Assembly: GCA_028708055.1 (NCBI GenBank) | Contig: JAQVZT010000090.1 | Coordinates: 1-9,078, forward strand | From: Methanothrix sp. | GTDB taxonomy: Archaea; Halobacteriota; Methanosarcinia; Methanotrichales; Methanotrichaceae | Direction of reading: 5' to 3' | DNA: 9,078 nt | Shown here: piece after piece, positions 1-4,380 of the stretch | Numbering within the stretch: position 1 is the first letter of the stretch | How the letters are laid out: the number at the start of each line of letters is the position of its first letter | Notes under the pieces: model-generated | What the model saw: the letters and a program-made list of their open reading frames with translations, nothing else | Told to the model about the DNA's origin: nothing | Databases searched by the model: none | Position numbers and translations under genes: made by a program

Positions 1-61
1 TGCACCAAGGTTCTTCAAGACCAAGAGCCACCTTGAACAGTTCTTCTTGAGAGATTGACAC
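1..61 (-). CDS. ISL3-type transposase, N-terminal end only (runs off left edge)
   Basis: The minus strand opens with a GTG codon at 61-59 and stays open to the window edge. The 20 visible residues begin MSISQEELFKVAL and continue with GLEEPW. This is the kind of opening I know from ISL3-family transposases of methanogens, where an 'ELF..ALGL..PWYV' segment starts the protein; in full-length members a zinc-binding and then a DDE region follow, both outside this window. No Shine-Dalgarno sequence is visible before the GTG. Upstream, toward 62-110, I could not identify a terminal inverted repeat with confidence, so the IS end is not located. The call rests on 20 residues and on remembered family sequences, so it is tentative. 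Confidence 0.4.
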   Translation of the reverse strand, partial: MSISQEELFKVALGLEEPWC

Positions 62-71
62 ATGAATTTAT

Positions 72-287
72 TTGATGCATGGCTATGATAAATTTTATCC
101 CTTACCCACAGGAAATAGCGAAGAGCCTATTTATATCGATTACGACCTTTACAAGTCCATCAACAAAAGGCCAGGATATAGCATTTATGAGCTGGCGAAA
201 CTGATGGGCTGGTCGAGCGGAAAGGTATATGTCTCTGTCCAGAGGCTCGAAAAAGAAGGACTTGTGCATACGGAAAAGGATATATGA
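72..287 (+). CDS. Small winged-helix (MarR-like) DNA-binding protein, probably truncated by TGA
   Basis: The 71-residue product contains a typical winged-helix core. A helix (IDYDLYKSINKRPG) is followed by a helix-turn-helix (YSIYELAKLMGWSSGKVYVS) at about residues 39-58, and by a 'VQRLEKEGLV' segment leading into the wing. Small archaeal proteins of this kind usually act as transcriptional regulators, often next to TA or defence genes; the target is unknown. The frame stops at TGA 285-287, just where the wing should form. The same frame then continues open for 30 more codons with a sensible wing and C-terminus (see the next entry). I therefore think the gene is a 103-codon reading frame broken by one nonsense change, although the short form could still be made. 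The start is ATG 72 or the adjacent ATG 75. It lies close to the transposase start on the opposite strand, so its promoter may belong to or have been altered by the IS. Confidence 0.55.
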   Translation: MMHGYDKFYPLPTGNSEEPIYIDYDLYKSINKRPGYSIYELAKLMGWSSGKVYVSVQRLEKEGLVHTEKDI

Positions 288-380
288 GGCAGAAGATTCA
301 TATTGAAGGTTCGAGCTGCTGATTGGCCCGAGTTCGTCACAAAAGAAGAGTTGGAAGAGTTCGACAACCTGGAATTCTGA
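288..380 (+). pseudogene. Detached C-terminal tail of the winged-helix gene
   Basis: Reading on in frame past TGA 285-287 gives 30 codons ending at TGA 378-380. They encode GRRFILKVRAADWPEF followed by VTKEELEEFDNLEF. The beta-strand-like 'GRRFILKV' and the acidic 'P-E-F-x-T-x-E-E-L-E-E-F' end are what one expects after the 'LEKEGLV' of a winged-helix protein, so this looks like the missing wing and tail of the gene at 72. A C-to-T change of CGA (Arg) to TGA would explain the break. UGA recoding is unlikely: I see no supporting structure, and archaeal selenocysteine use is restricted to a few lineages. A separate short protein could start at TTG 306, but no clear ribosome site supports that. 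Confidence 0.45.
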
Positions 381-390
381 AGGGAGGCAT

Positions 391-465
391 ATGCGCTTCT
401 CTCTATTTTATCTACCTTTTTATTATATTTCTAGTGGAGATCGGAATCGAGAAAGCGTTCTATGA
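391..465 (+). CDS. Possible 24-residue peptide or gene fragment behind a strong Shine-Dalgarno
   Basis: A good Shine-Dalgarno sequence (AGGGAGG, 381-387) stands three bases before ATG 391. The frame gives MRFSLFYLPFYY followed by ISSGDRNRESVL and ends at TGA 463-465. The site lies directly after the broken winged-helix gene, so this was probably the start of the next gene of that operon. It now ends early, while another frame over 430-510 reads on as EIGIEKAFYDILHSIKENA, which also looks like protein. A frameshift between the two would join them. I do not recognise the product. Confidence 0.25.
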   Translation: MRFSLFYLPFYYISSGDRNRESVL

Positions 466-559
466 CATTCTTCATAGTATTAAGGAAAATGCCATAGAGC
501 CGCTTCCCATGCGCCGCGCTCGCTCTCGCATTTGCTGCCTAGCCTTGCGAAGGATCTCT

Positions 560-640
560 CGAGTGCTGGCCCGCGATGCCGATGCCCGCGCTCGCATCCG
601 TGTGCCAGCGTGAGGTGGAGACGGCGGCGGAGCGCTCGGG
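560..640 (+). repeat. GC-rich dispersed repeat, copy A
   Basis: Bases 584-640 match copy B (1807-1863) at about 52 of 57 positions without gaps, by direct reading. The shared core runs from GCCCGCGCTCGCATCCGTG through GCCAGCGTGAGG to GACGGCGGCGGA and CGCTCG. It is much richer in G+C than the flanks and has no coding explanation. Copies C, D and E share shorter parts of it. The left boundary is uncertain; related GC-rich sequence starts near 500. Confidence 0.75.
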
Positions 641-884
641 TGAACCTGAGAAGGATGCATTCATTTCAGGAATTGCCATCAAGTCGCTCAGGATCCATCC
701 GTTCCCATGCATCGCTTTGGAAAGTGGTATATTCGCACGGATATGCTTATGCGAGTGAGGTGGGCTATAGCCTGGCTGCTGGACCTGCTGGAGCGCAAGC
801 ATTCCTGCGGCGGGTGGCCTGCAAGAAAAAGGAAGAGCTGAAGAAAAGAGAGATTATCTTCAAAGCTTCTAAAGCCAAAATAGG

Positions 885-898
885 CAGGTTTTTAATCT
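885..898 (+). promoter_or_regulatory. Probable TATA box of the DUF104 antitoxin gene
   Basis: The sequence TTTTTAATC at 889-897 is a plausible archaeal TATA box. Transcription about 26 bases downstream would begin near 919, leaving a leader of only some nine bases before ATG 928. There is no good Shine-Dalgarno sequence, which fits a near-leaderless transcript. Confidence 0.35.
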
Positions 899-927
899 TC
901 TGCGACAAATGGCTGATAGTGGTTTTA

Positions 928-1116
928 ATGCTTGTTAAAGCAATCTATGAGAACAGCGTCCTGAGGCCATTGGAAAGGCTAGATTTAAAAGATGGCGAAC
1001 TGGTCGAGATTGAAGTGAAGAAAAATCCTGTCGATCAGCTTTACGGCATCATAAAAATTCAGAATGGACAATGGCTGGATGAGATAATTGAGAGCCCTGA
1101 TCTGGAGCCTGTTTGA
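928..1116 (+). CDS. AF2212-like (DUF104) antitoxin
   Basis: The 62-residue product starts MLVKAIYENSVLRPLERLDL and continues KDGELVEIEVKK. This is the hallmark of the AF2212-like/DUF104 family: a small swapped-hairpin beta-barrel-type fold that in archaea is found just before VapC-type PIN-domain RNases and is regarded as their antitoxin. The core motif (Y-E-x-x-x-L-R-P-L-x-x-L-x-L-x-x-G-x-x-V-x-I) spans residues 7-27. The open frame extends upstream to 532, but that part crosses the GC-rich repeat and lacks family resemblance, so ATG 928 is the natural start. The stop TGA overlaps the ATG of a downstream frame (TGATG, 1114-1118), a classic sign of translational coupling to a toxin. That toxin is now only a stub (next entry), so this may be an orphan antitoxin. 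Confidence 0.75.
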   Translation: MLVKAIYENSVLRPLERLDLKDGELVEIEVKKNPVDQLYGIIKIQNGQWLDEIIESPDLEPV

Positions 1117-1181
1117 TGCCCTTTGATATCAAGACAGGAACAATCATCTTTGTCGATGCTGAAATCACAAATCGTTATTAG
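1116..1181 (+). pseudogene. Truncated VapC-like PIN toxin remnant
   Basis: ATG 1116 overlaps the antitoxin stop. The frame reads MPFDIKTGTIIFVDAEITNR and then Tyr, stop at TAG 1179-1181. PIN-domain toxins open with a hydrophobic strand followed by the first catalytic aspartate, 'IIFVDANI'; here 'TIIFVDAEI' fits up to about base 1163. After that the sequence is the end of the opposite-strand hicA gene. So only the first beta strand and first Asp remain, out of the usual 120-140 residues. I infer that insertion of, or a deletion joining, the hicBA unit removed the rest. A chance short frame is possible, but the position, overlap and motif together make this unlikely. Confidence 0.5.
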
Positions 1182-1404
1182 CTTTGAGAAATTCTTCTCT
1201 TGTAATTCCTGCCTTCCTTAAGATCAGCTTTAGCGTAGAGCTCTTGATTTCTTTATGGTTTGGAATGGTCAAAGGCGTCTTGCTCCCATCCAGATTCATT
1301 CTGCACATGGAAATGTGATTGCCTTCTCGAATTATCTCAAAGCCCAAGGCTTCCAGTGCCCGAATTACCTTTGCTATCGGCGCGTCTCTTGGCAGCTTCG
1401 TCAC
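1165..1404 (-). CDS. hicA: HicA family mRNA interferase toxin (first copy)
   Basis: This 79-residue protein has the small double-stranded-RNA-binding-like HicA fold. It opens with 'KLPRDAPIAKVIRALEALGF', then has the strand carrying the catalytic histidine (EGNHISM, His30), a short loop (NLDGSKTPLTIPNH) and the final 'LKLILRKAGITREEFLKA' helix pair. HicA toxins cleave mRNA (and tmRNA in bacteria) independently of translation and are neutralised by HicB. The start is GTG at 1404-1402, overlapping the hicB stop (GTGA), so antitoxin and toxin are translationally coupled with the antitoxin first. The 3' end overlaps the PIN remnant on the other strand by 17 bases, marking a probable junction. Family assignment is secure; activity is inferred. 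Confidence 0.85.
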   Translation of the reverse strand: MTKLPRDAPIAKVIRALEALGFEIIREGNHISMCRMNLDGSKTPLTIPNHKEIKSSTLKLILRKAGITREEFLKANNDL

Positions 1405-1616
1405 ACAATCACTTCAGCCAGGAAGGCCTCTCTGATACCATCTGTTTCAAGAGACTCCTGGCCAAAGGTTTCCAGGTGGAATCGGATGGCAGATTTCACA
1501 TCGGCAAGGACTTCTTCATATGTATCGCCTTCGCCCACGACGATGCCTTTGATGCCTATAGGATAAGCGACATAGCCATCCGAATGTTTTTCTACTATTA
1601 TTTTTATCGGCAGCAT
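1401..1616 (-). CDS. hicB: HicB family antitoxin (first copy)
   Basis: The 71-residue product from ATG 1616 (MLPIKIIVEKHSDGYVAYP...) is a minimal HicB: a partial RNase H-like fold with 'VEKHSDGYVAYPIGIKG', the 'GEGDTYEEVLADVKSAIRFHLE' helix and a short tail. It binds and blocks HicA. No helix-turn-helix or ribbon-helix-helix extension is present, so how it would repress its own promoter is unclear. The open frame extends to 1706 and another ATG lies at 1634, but a TATA-like AAATAAA (plus strand 1643-1649) would place the transcript start near 1620, favouring ATG 1616 as an almost leaderless start. Its TGA overlaps the GTG of hicA. The sequence is only distantly similar to the HicB at 3889-4164. 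Confidence 0.8.
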   Translation of the reverse strand: MLPIKIIVEKHSDGYVAYPIGIKGIVVGEGDTYEEVLADVKSAIRFHLETFGQESLETDGIREAFLAEVIV

Positions 1617-1642
1617 CCAGATGATAGAAGGCATTTCTTGGG

Positions 1643-1649
1643 AAATAAA
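1643..1649 (-). promoter_or_regulatory. TATA box of first hicBA operon
   Basis: The minus strand reads AGTTTATTTCC here. Its distance, about 30 bases before ATG 1616, matches archaeal TATA boxes driving leaderless or near-leaderless genes. Confidence 0.4.
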
Positions 1650-1780
1650 CTTATGCTCAGGATTAACCGGCTTAAAAGATAGGATCATAATCCTGCAACT
1701 TGACAATCCAGATAATCAGGCATCATTGGATTGTCCGTTCATCTCACTTAGTCCTTCTTGCGCTACCTTCGCTAGCAAGC

Positions 1781-1866
1781 GAGCCCCCTCGCCCCGGCTT
1801 GCGCCTGCCCGCGCTCGCATCCGTGCGCCAGCGTGAGGGGAAGACGGCGGCGGAACGCTCGAGCGG
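1781..1866 (+). repeat. GC-rich dispersed repeat, copy B
   Basis: This copy lies between the promoter side of hicBA and the end of hepT. Its 1807-1863 core is nearly identical to copy A. Upstream of the core it has CCCCGGCTTGCGCCTGCCCG, which copy C repeats with one change (CCCCGGCCTGCGCCTGCCCG). It also shares GTGCGCCAGCG (1823-1833) with copy E (4323-4333). No reading frame of protein-like composition explains it. Confidence 0.75.
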
Positions 1867-1951
1867 ATTGATGCTCTCGGCAAATTTTATCGCACTGCGA
1901 TTCTGGGTTTGTTGGTTTTGAATCTCTGAACTGATGCTTGTTGTATCTCAT

Positions 1952-2305
1952 TTACTTGGTCTCTTTGCCAAGCTCTTCTTGAATCTTTTTGATCTTCACC
2001 TTAAGCTCAGGAAAATCCACGGTAGCCGCCTTCCAAACGGACTCAAGATCTACTCCAAAATACTGATGAACTACAATGTCCCTCATTCCTGCCATATCTC
2101 TCCAGGGAACCTCAGGGTGGTCTTTTCTCAGATCTGAAGGCAGGTTTTTCACAGCTTCGCCTATTATCTCGATCCTTCGGATGATTTTATCCTGCAGGCC
2201 AACTGAATTCATCAAATCCAGCTCAGTCTTTCCCCTGGAATAGCTCTCGATGAGCTGTATGCTGTCCAAAATATGGCTAAGGAAAACCGCCGGGTCTTTT
2301 TTCAT
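1952..2305 (-). CDS. hepT: HepT-like HEPN RNase toxin (DUF86)
   Basis: This 117-residue all-helical protein belongs to the HepT/DUF86 HEPN family. The diagnostic RX4HXY motif is present as RDIVVHQY (Arg75, His80, Tyr82), preceded by the usual 'PWRDMAGM' and by the 'IIRRIEIIGEAVKNLP' helix. HEPN domains of this type are metal-independent RNases. In studied HepT-MntA pairs the partner nucleotidyltransferase modifies HepT (AMPylation at the tyrosine of the motif) and so silences it. All needed residues are intact and the length is normal, so I expect a working toxin. Its ATG overlaps the mntA stop by four bases (ATGA, 2302-2305), placing it second in a two-gene operon. Confidence 0.9.
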   Translation of the reverse strand: MKKDPAVFLSHILDSIQLIESYSRGKTELDLMNSVGLQDKIIRRIEIIGEAVKNLPSDLRKDHPEVPWRDMAGMRDIVVHQYFGVDLESVWKAATVDFPELKVKIKKIQEELGKETK

Positions 2306-2589
2306 AATATGGGGACCTGCTCGGCCAGAATTCTCTCTTTGAGATAGGGGTGCAGAGATTTGTAGGTGAGAACATCTACTCGTCTGTTGATGGCATCTTC
2401 AAGTTCATTCTTTAAATGGGCAATATCCAGTAGGCTCTTTTTGCCAATAAACTCCACCAGGAGGTCCACATCGCTCTCTTCGGTCATCTCTCCCCTCACA
2501 ATTGAGCCAAAAAATGATGCCCTCTTTACATCATTTCTGTGCAAAATGCCAATTATCTTTTCACGGATGGGCTGCATCTGGTCATTCAT
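2302..2589 (-). CDS. mntA: MntA minimal nucleotidyltransferase antitoxin
   Basis: The 95-residue protein from ATG 2589 has the pol-beta-type nucleotidyltransferase core. GSIVRGEMTEESDVDLLVEF carries the GS motif (Gly28-Ser29) and the metal-binding Asp40/Asp42 pair, and the third acidic residue is in 'RRVDVLTY' (Asp72). In the MntA-HepT system this enzyme transfers AMP to the HEPN toxin and so acts as antitoxin. I chose ATG 2589 because it follows a purine-rich ribosome site (GAGAGGAAGAGA) and gives the usual family length. The frame stays open to 2784, but that extension runs through the promoter and into the GC-rich repeat. It is followed by hepT with a four-base overlap. Confidence 0.9.
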   Translation of the reverse strand: MNDQMQPIREKIIGILHRNDVKRASFFGSIVRGEMTEESDVDLLVEFIGKKSLLDIAHLKNELEDAINRRVDVLTYKSLHPYLKERILAEQVPIL

Positions 2590-2632
2590 TCTCTTCCTCT
2601 CTCTAAAGAGTGTGAGGTTATGGCATTTGACC

Positions 2633-2656
2633 TTTTCGAAAAAGGATTTAAACTTT
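2633..2656 (-). promoter_or_regulatory. mntA-hepT promoter with palindrome
   Basis: The minus strand reads AAAGTTTAAATCC (2644-2656), a good archaeal TATA box with A-rich sequence before it. Directly downstream is the perfect palindrome TTTTCGAAAA (2633-2642), flanked by CC and GG with one extra base. It lies between the TATA box and the expected transcript start near 2623, a position suited to an operator that blocks RNA polymerase. That it is an operator is inference. Confidence 0.45.
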
Positions 2657-2753
2657 AGCCGGAATTCCAGTTGCCCATCCAGGTTCATCTTGACAGGACG
2701 CGGCTTGCCACGCATTTTCGTGCACTGCTTTCTAACGCAAGCGCGGCAGATCA

Positions 2754-2850
2754 CCCCGGCCTGCGCCTGCCCGCGTCCGTGCACATGCGCCTGCGCGTGG
2801 GGGAGCGGCGAGGATGCGATCGGGTGGGCCGGTGCTTTTGGTTTTGGGCA
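2754..2850 (+). repeat. GC-rich dispersed repeat, copy C
   Basis: This copy shares CCGTGCACATGC (2777-2788) and the 15-base CGTGGGGGAGCGGCG (2796-2810) with copy D, plus a matching right end in which GCCGGTGCTTTTGG corresponds to GCCGGTGCTCTTGG. Its left part, CCCCGGCCTGCGCCTGCCCG, matches copy B. It therefore links the A/B type to the D type and shows that all belong to one family. Confidence 0.75.
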
Positions 2851-2918
2851 GGCAGCCTTAATTAGGATAGCAATATACGCTGCTTTTTGGCAGCCAAAAT
2901 ATGCGGCCGATTAAAAGG

Positions 2919-3164
2919 TTAATGTCCCTGCCTTTTGCTGGCATTTAGGAATGTCATTCCCACGACTTTCCCTTTTTCGTACCTGATTATAACATCGTCA
3001 TCGGTAATTTCTGAATCGTCTGCATGGCTGGGCTTTTTGAAGTTTACGTATAGCACATCGGCCTCCTCGTCGTAGTCGACCCAGATCTTCTTTTGAGATA
3101 TATCCAGAAGATGAGGCAGCAATGCCGATATCGTTTCGATGCTATCTATTTCTGCCGCTGCCAT
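2919..3164 (-). CDS. DUF2283 family protein, probable antitoxin of a DUF4258 toxin
   Basis: The 81-residue product has an N-terminal helix (residues 5-24) and then a DUF2283 core: 'WVDYDEEADVLYVNFKKP', 'SEITDDDVIIRYEKGKVVGMTFLNAS'. Proteins of this family are small beta-rich proteins that often sit beside DUF4258 genes; their biochemical role is not established, and the antitoxin role is inferred from this pairing. The start ATG 3164 lies 23 bases inside the end of the upstream gene and has its own ribosome site (GAGAGGAGA, eight bases before). This decides the start and shows that the two genes are co-expressed. Confidence 0.75.
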   Translation of the reverse strand: MAAAEIDSIETISALLPHLLDISQKKIWVDYDEEADVLYVNFKKPSHADDSEITDDDVIIRYEKGKVVGMTFLNASKRQGH

Positions 3165-3456
3165 ACTTTGGTTCTCCTCTCAAGCTCCTTTTCCTGCTGC
3201 TCTGGAAAGCAGTTATCACAGATCCGTCTTTTACGCTTATTTTTTTGTAGACTACTACTATATATTTATCTGTTTGGATCTCTTTTACTGCCAGGAGTTC
3301 CCCAGAGTTGCCTGAATAGACTGCATCAGGGCTCTCGATGGTTTCCAAGACATCCGAATAGCGTCCTGCCATTTCAGAGTGACCCTCTGTCAAATGCACC
3401 CATCGTTCATCGGGCAACCGGATAAGCACGCCGTTCTTTGACAGTGCTGTTTCCAT
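3142..3456 (-). CDS. DUF4258 / RelE-like (BECR-fold) putative RNase toxin
   Basis: This 104-residue protein reads 'LPDERWVHLTEGHSEMAGRYSDVLETIESPDAVY' (residues 14-47), then 'LLAVKEIQTDKYIVVVYKK' and 'GSVITAFQSSR'. A histidine-rich first helix region (His21, His26, Glu28), a 'V-L-E-T-I-x-x-P-D' helix, a central 'KYIVVVYK' strand and a final 'ITAF' strand are the pattern of the DUF4258/phage-type BECR RNases, distant relatives of RelE and EndoU. His26 and Thr82 are my candidates for active-site residues; the assignment is by pattern only. The last 13 residues are basic (RKRSLRGEPKYGSGRNR region) and could bind RNA. It overlaps the DUF2283 gene, giving a toxin-first operon. Toxicity is inferred from fold and context. 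Confidence 0.65.
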   Translation of the reverse strand: METALSKNGVLIRLPDERWVHLTEGHSEMAGRYSDVLETIESPDAVYSGNSGELLAVKEIQTDKYIVVVYKKISVKDGSVITAFQSSRKRSLRGEPKYGSGRNR

Positions 3457-3661
3457 TATTTAGATTGCTATAGATCTACCTATTAGTCTTTTCGCTTTGC
3501 TTCCTTATGTGCCGCTTCAATCCGCATGCGTGGCCGCTCGCTCCGGCCTGCCCCTGCCCGTGCACATGCACGTGGGGGAGCGGCGGCGGAGCGCCTGGGC
3601 GAGCCGGTGCTCTTGGGCTTGGACAGGTACCATCGTCTTCCTGGCACTAAATCATTGTTCG
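3457..3661. other. Intergenic region with repeat D
   Basis: The left 60 bases are AT-richer and should carry the promoter of the DUF4258-DUF2283 operon (minus strand), although no single TATA box stands out. The remainder is GC-rich repeat D, followed by about 35 unremarkable bases before the second hicA stop. Confidence 0.5.
3528..3626 (+). repeat. GC-rich dispersed repeat, copy D, with nested inverted repeats
   Basis: This copy shares two exact blocks with copy C: CCGTGCACATGC (3558-3569) and CGTGGGGGAGCGGCG (3571-3585). It also has CGGCGGCGGAGCGC in common with copy A. Two inverted repeats are visible: CGCTCCG (3539-3545) pairs with CGGAGCG (3587-3593), and inside it GTGCA/TGCAC (3560-3571). 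A folded single strand would therefore form a long stem-loop. Confidence 0.75.
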
Positions 3662-3892
3662 CTATTTCATGAGATCTAGAAATTCGTCAATTGTCAGATC
3701 AGCATCCACCAAAATGCTCTTTAGGATCTTGGGGTGAAGCTCCTTGCCGGAATGATAGGGTACAGTGGCTCTCCGGCCTTCTGCATTTTTGTAGATCTTG
3801 TGGCTGCCACTCTGCCGGACCAGATAAAAGCCTGCCCTCTCCAGGACGCGGATCACATCCGCCGCGCTCACCCTGGGGAGCTTGCAGGTCAT
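3662..3892 (-). CDS. hicA: HicA family mRNA interferase toxin (second copy)
   Basis: The 76-residue protein is a textbook HicA: 'KLPRVSAADVIRVLERAGFYLVRQSGSHKIYKN' with catalytic His31 in the GSHKIY motif, then 'ATVPYHSGKELHPKILKSILVDADLTIDEFLDLM'. It should cleave RNA until bound by the HicB encoded just upstream. ATG 3892 overlaps the hicB stop in the ATGA arrangement. Compared with the first HicA in this window it has a shorter strand 2-3 loop and few identities outside the fold-defining residues, so the two pairs are separate acquisitions rather than a local duplication. Confidence 0.92.
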   Translation of the reverse strand: MTCKLPRVSAADVIRVLERAGFYLVRQSGSHKIYKNAEGRRATVPYHSGKELHPKILKSILVDADLTIDEFLDLMK

Positions 3893-4164
3893 ACCGCAAC
3901 TTCCAGAGATGTGAGGCTGATTGATTCTGCTTGAGGGATTTCCTCTCCGCCATCCAGTCGATCCTCTACATGAAGACGAATCGCATCTCGAATATTCTCT
4001 ATAGCTTTTTCGTAGGTTTCGCCTTGTGTATAGCAGCCCTGCAATTCCGGGGCGAATGCGAAGTATCCGTCCTTATCCTTTTCAATCACTACTGAGAAGT
4101 GATAGATTCTGGACCTGGCACTGACTATCTCTTTGGATAGATTTGCTCCTACAGCAGAGTTCAT
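3889..4164 (-). CDS. hicB: HicB family antitoxin (second copy)
   Basis: The 91-residue product has the HicB partial RNase H-like domain at about residues 22-75: 'YHFSVVIEKDKDGYFAFAPELQGCYTQGETYEKAIENIRDAIRLHVED'. A short acidic tail (DGGEEIPQAESISLTSLEVAV) ends the protein and probably packs against HicA. There is no DNA-binding extension. I start it at ATG 4164: a TATA-like AATAATTA on the minus strand at 4190-4197 would start the transcript near 4167. The frame can also be opened at TTG 4185, but that would lie upstream of the predicted transcript start. The first 20 residues from ATG 4164 are not part of the usual domain. Confidence 0.88.
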   Translation of the reverse strand: MNSAVGANLSKEIVSARSRIYHFSVVIEKDKDGYFAFAPELQGCYTQGETYEKAIENIRDAIRLHVEDRLDGGEEIPQAESISLTSLEVAV

Positions 4165-4189
4165 GTAGCAGCTAATTCTCCTCAAAGGT

Positions 4190-4197
4190 AATTATTC
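4190..4197 (-). promoter_or_regulatory. TATA box of second hicBA operon
   Basis: The minus strand reads AAAGAATAATTACC around this point, followed about 25 bases later by ATG 4164. A GAGGAG stretch at 4176-4182 is too far from the ATG to be an ideal ribosome site, so leaderless translation is more likely. Confidence 0.4.
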
Positions 4198-4290
4198 TTT
4201 GCCATCTGATAGCAGGTCATTGCTTTTGCATTGCCTCAAAGCGCTCAGGATGGACTGAATTCTCATGCCCTGCCAGTGCCTGCAGGTTGA

Positions 4291-4340
4291 GCCGCTCGCC
4301 CGGTCAGGGCCTGCCTGCGCAAGTGCGCCAGCGCGCGCTT
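4291..4340 (+). repeat. GC-rich dispersed repeat, copy E (short, divergent)
   Basis: This is the shortest and least similar copy. It retains GCCGCTCGC (as in D), a GGCCTGCCTGCGC stretch resembling the 'GGCCTGCGCCTGC' of copy C, and GTGCGCCAGCG (4323-4333), identical to copy B 1823-1833. Like the others it lies between two transcription units, here upstream of hicB and downstream of the Schlafen-domain gene. Confidence 0.55.
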
Positions 4341-4380
4341 CGTTAATTATGTTTTCTAGCCCATTCTTCTAAATATCTCG

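Larger units (their letters stand above)
466..927. other. Gene-poor debris between the winged-helix gene and the DUF104 antitoxin
   Basis: No complete gene is convincing here. The stretch holds the tail of the possible fragment above, GC-rich repeat A (about 560-640), and mixed sequence. One short frame, ATG 743 to TGA 841 on plus (32 codons; contains RWAIAWLLDLLERKHS), has a protein-like composition but is unrecognised. Longer open frames crossing 323-660 on both strands owe their length to the GC-rich repeat, where stop codons are rare, and have arginine/alanine-rich composition typical of chance frames. From about 820 the sequence turns AT-richer, leading into the promoter of the antitoxin gene at 928. 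Confidence 0.6.
2590..2918. other. Intergenic stretch between mntA and the DUF2283 gene
   Basis: No gene is supported here. From left to right it holds the mntA leader and promoter (2590-2656), unassigned sequence that stays open in the mntA frame (2657-2750), GC-rich repeat C (2754-2850), and an AT-rich end with TTAATTAGG and several short A/T runs before the DUF2283 stop. Plus-strand frames across it are arginine/alanine-rich chance frames through the repeat. Confidence 0.6.

Noticed and set aside
285..287. Selenocysteine or other recoding at TGA
   Set aside because: No structure or lineage evidence supports it; UGA is not the pyrrolysine codon, and a nonsense change is simpler.
323..802. 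Several long open frames on both strands
   Set aside because: They run through GC-rich repeat A, where stops are rare, and give Arg/Ala/Pro-rich products with no recognisable motif.
2590..2784. N-terminal extension of MntA to 2784
   Set aside because: The extension crosses the promoter and repeat C; a good ribosome site and the family length both favour ATG 2589.
3691..3953. Extra frames over the second hicA on both strands
   Set aside because: They overlap an intact HicA/HicB pair in other frames and have no family features.
560..4340. Integron attC array
   Set aside because: Spacing and TA cargo are similar, but I see no conserved RYYYAAC/GTTRRRY core sites and no integrase, so I claim only a repeat-bounded array.
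560..4340. CRISPR array
   Set aside because: The repeats are too long, too diverged and about 1 kb apart; there are no regular spacers.
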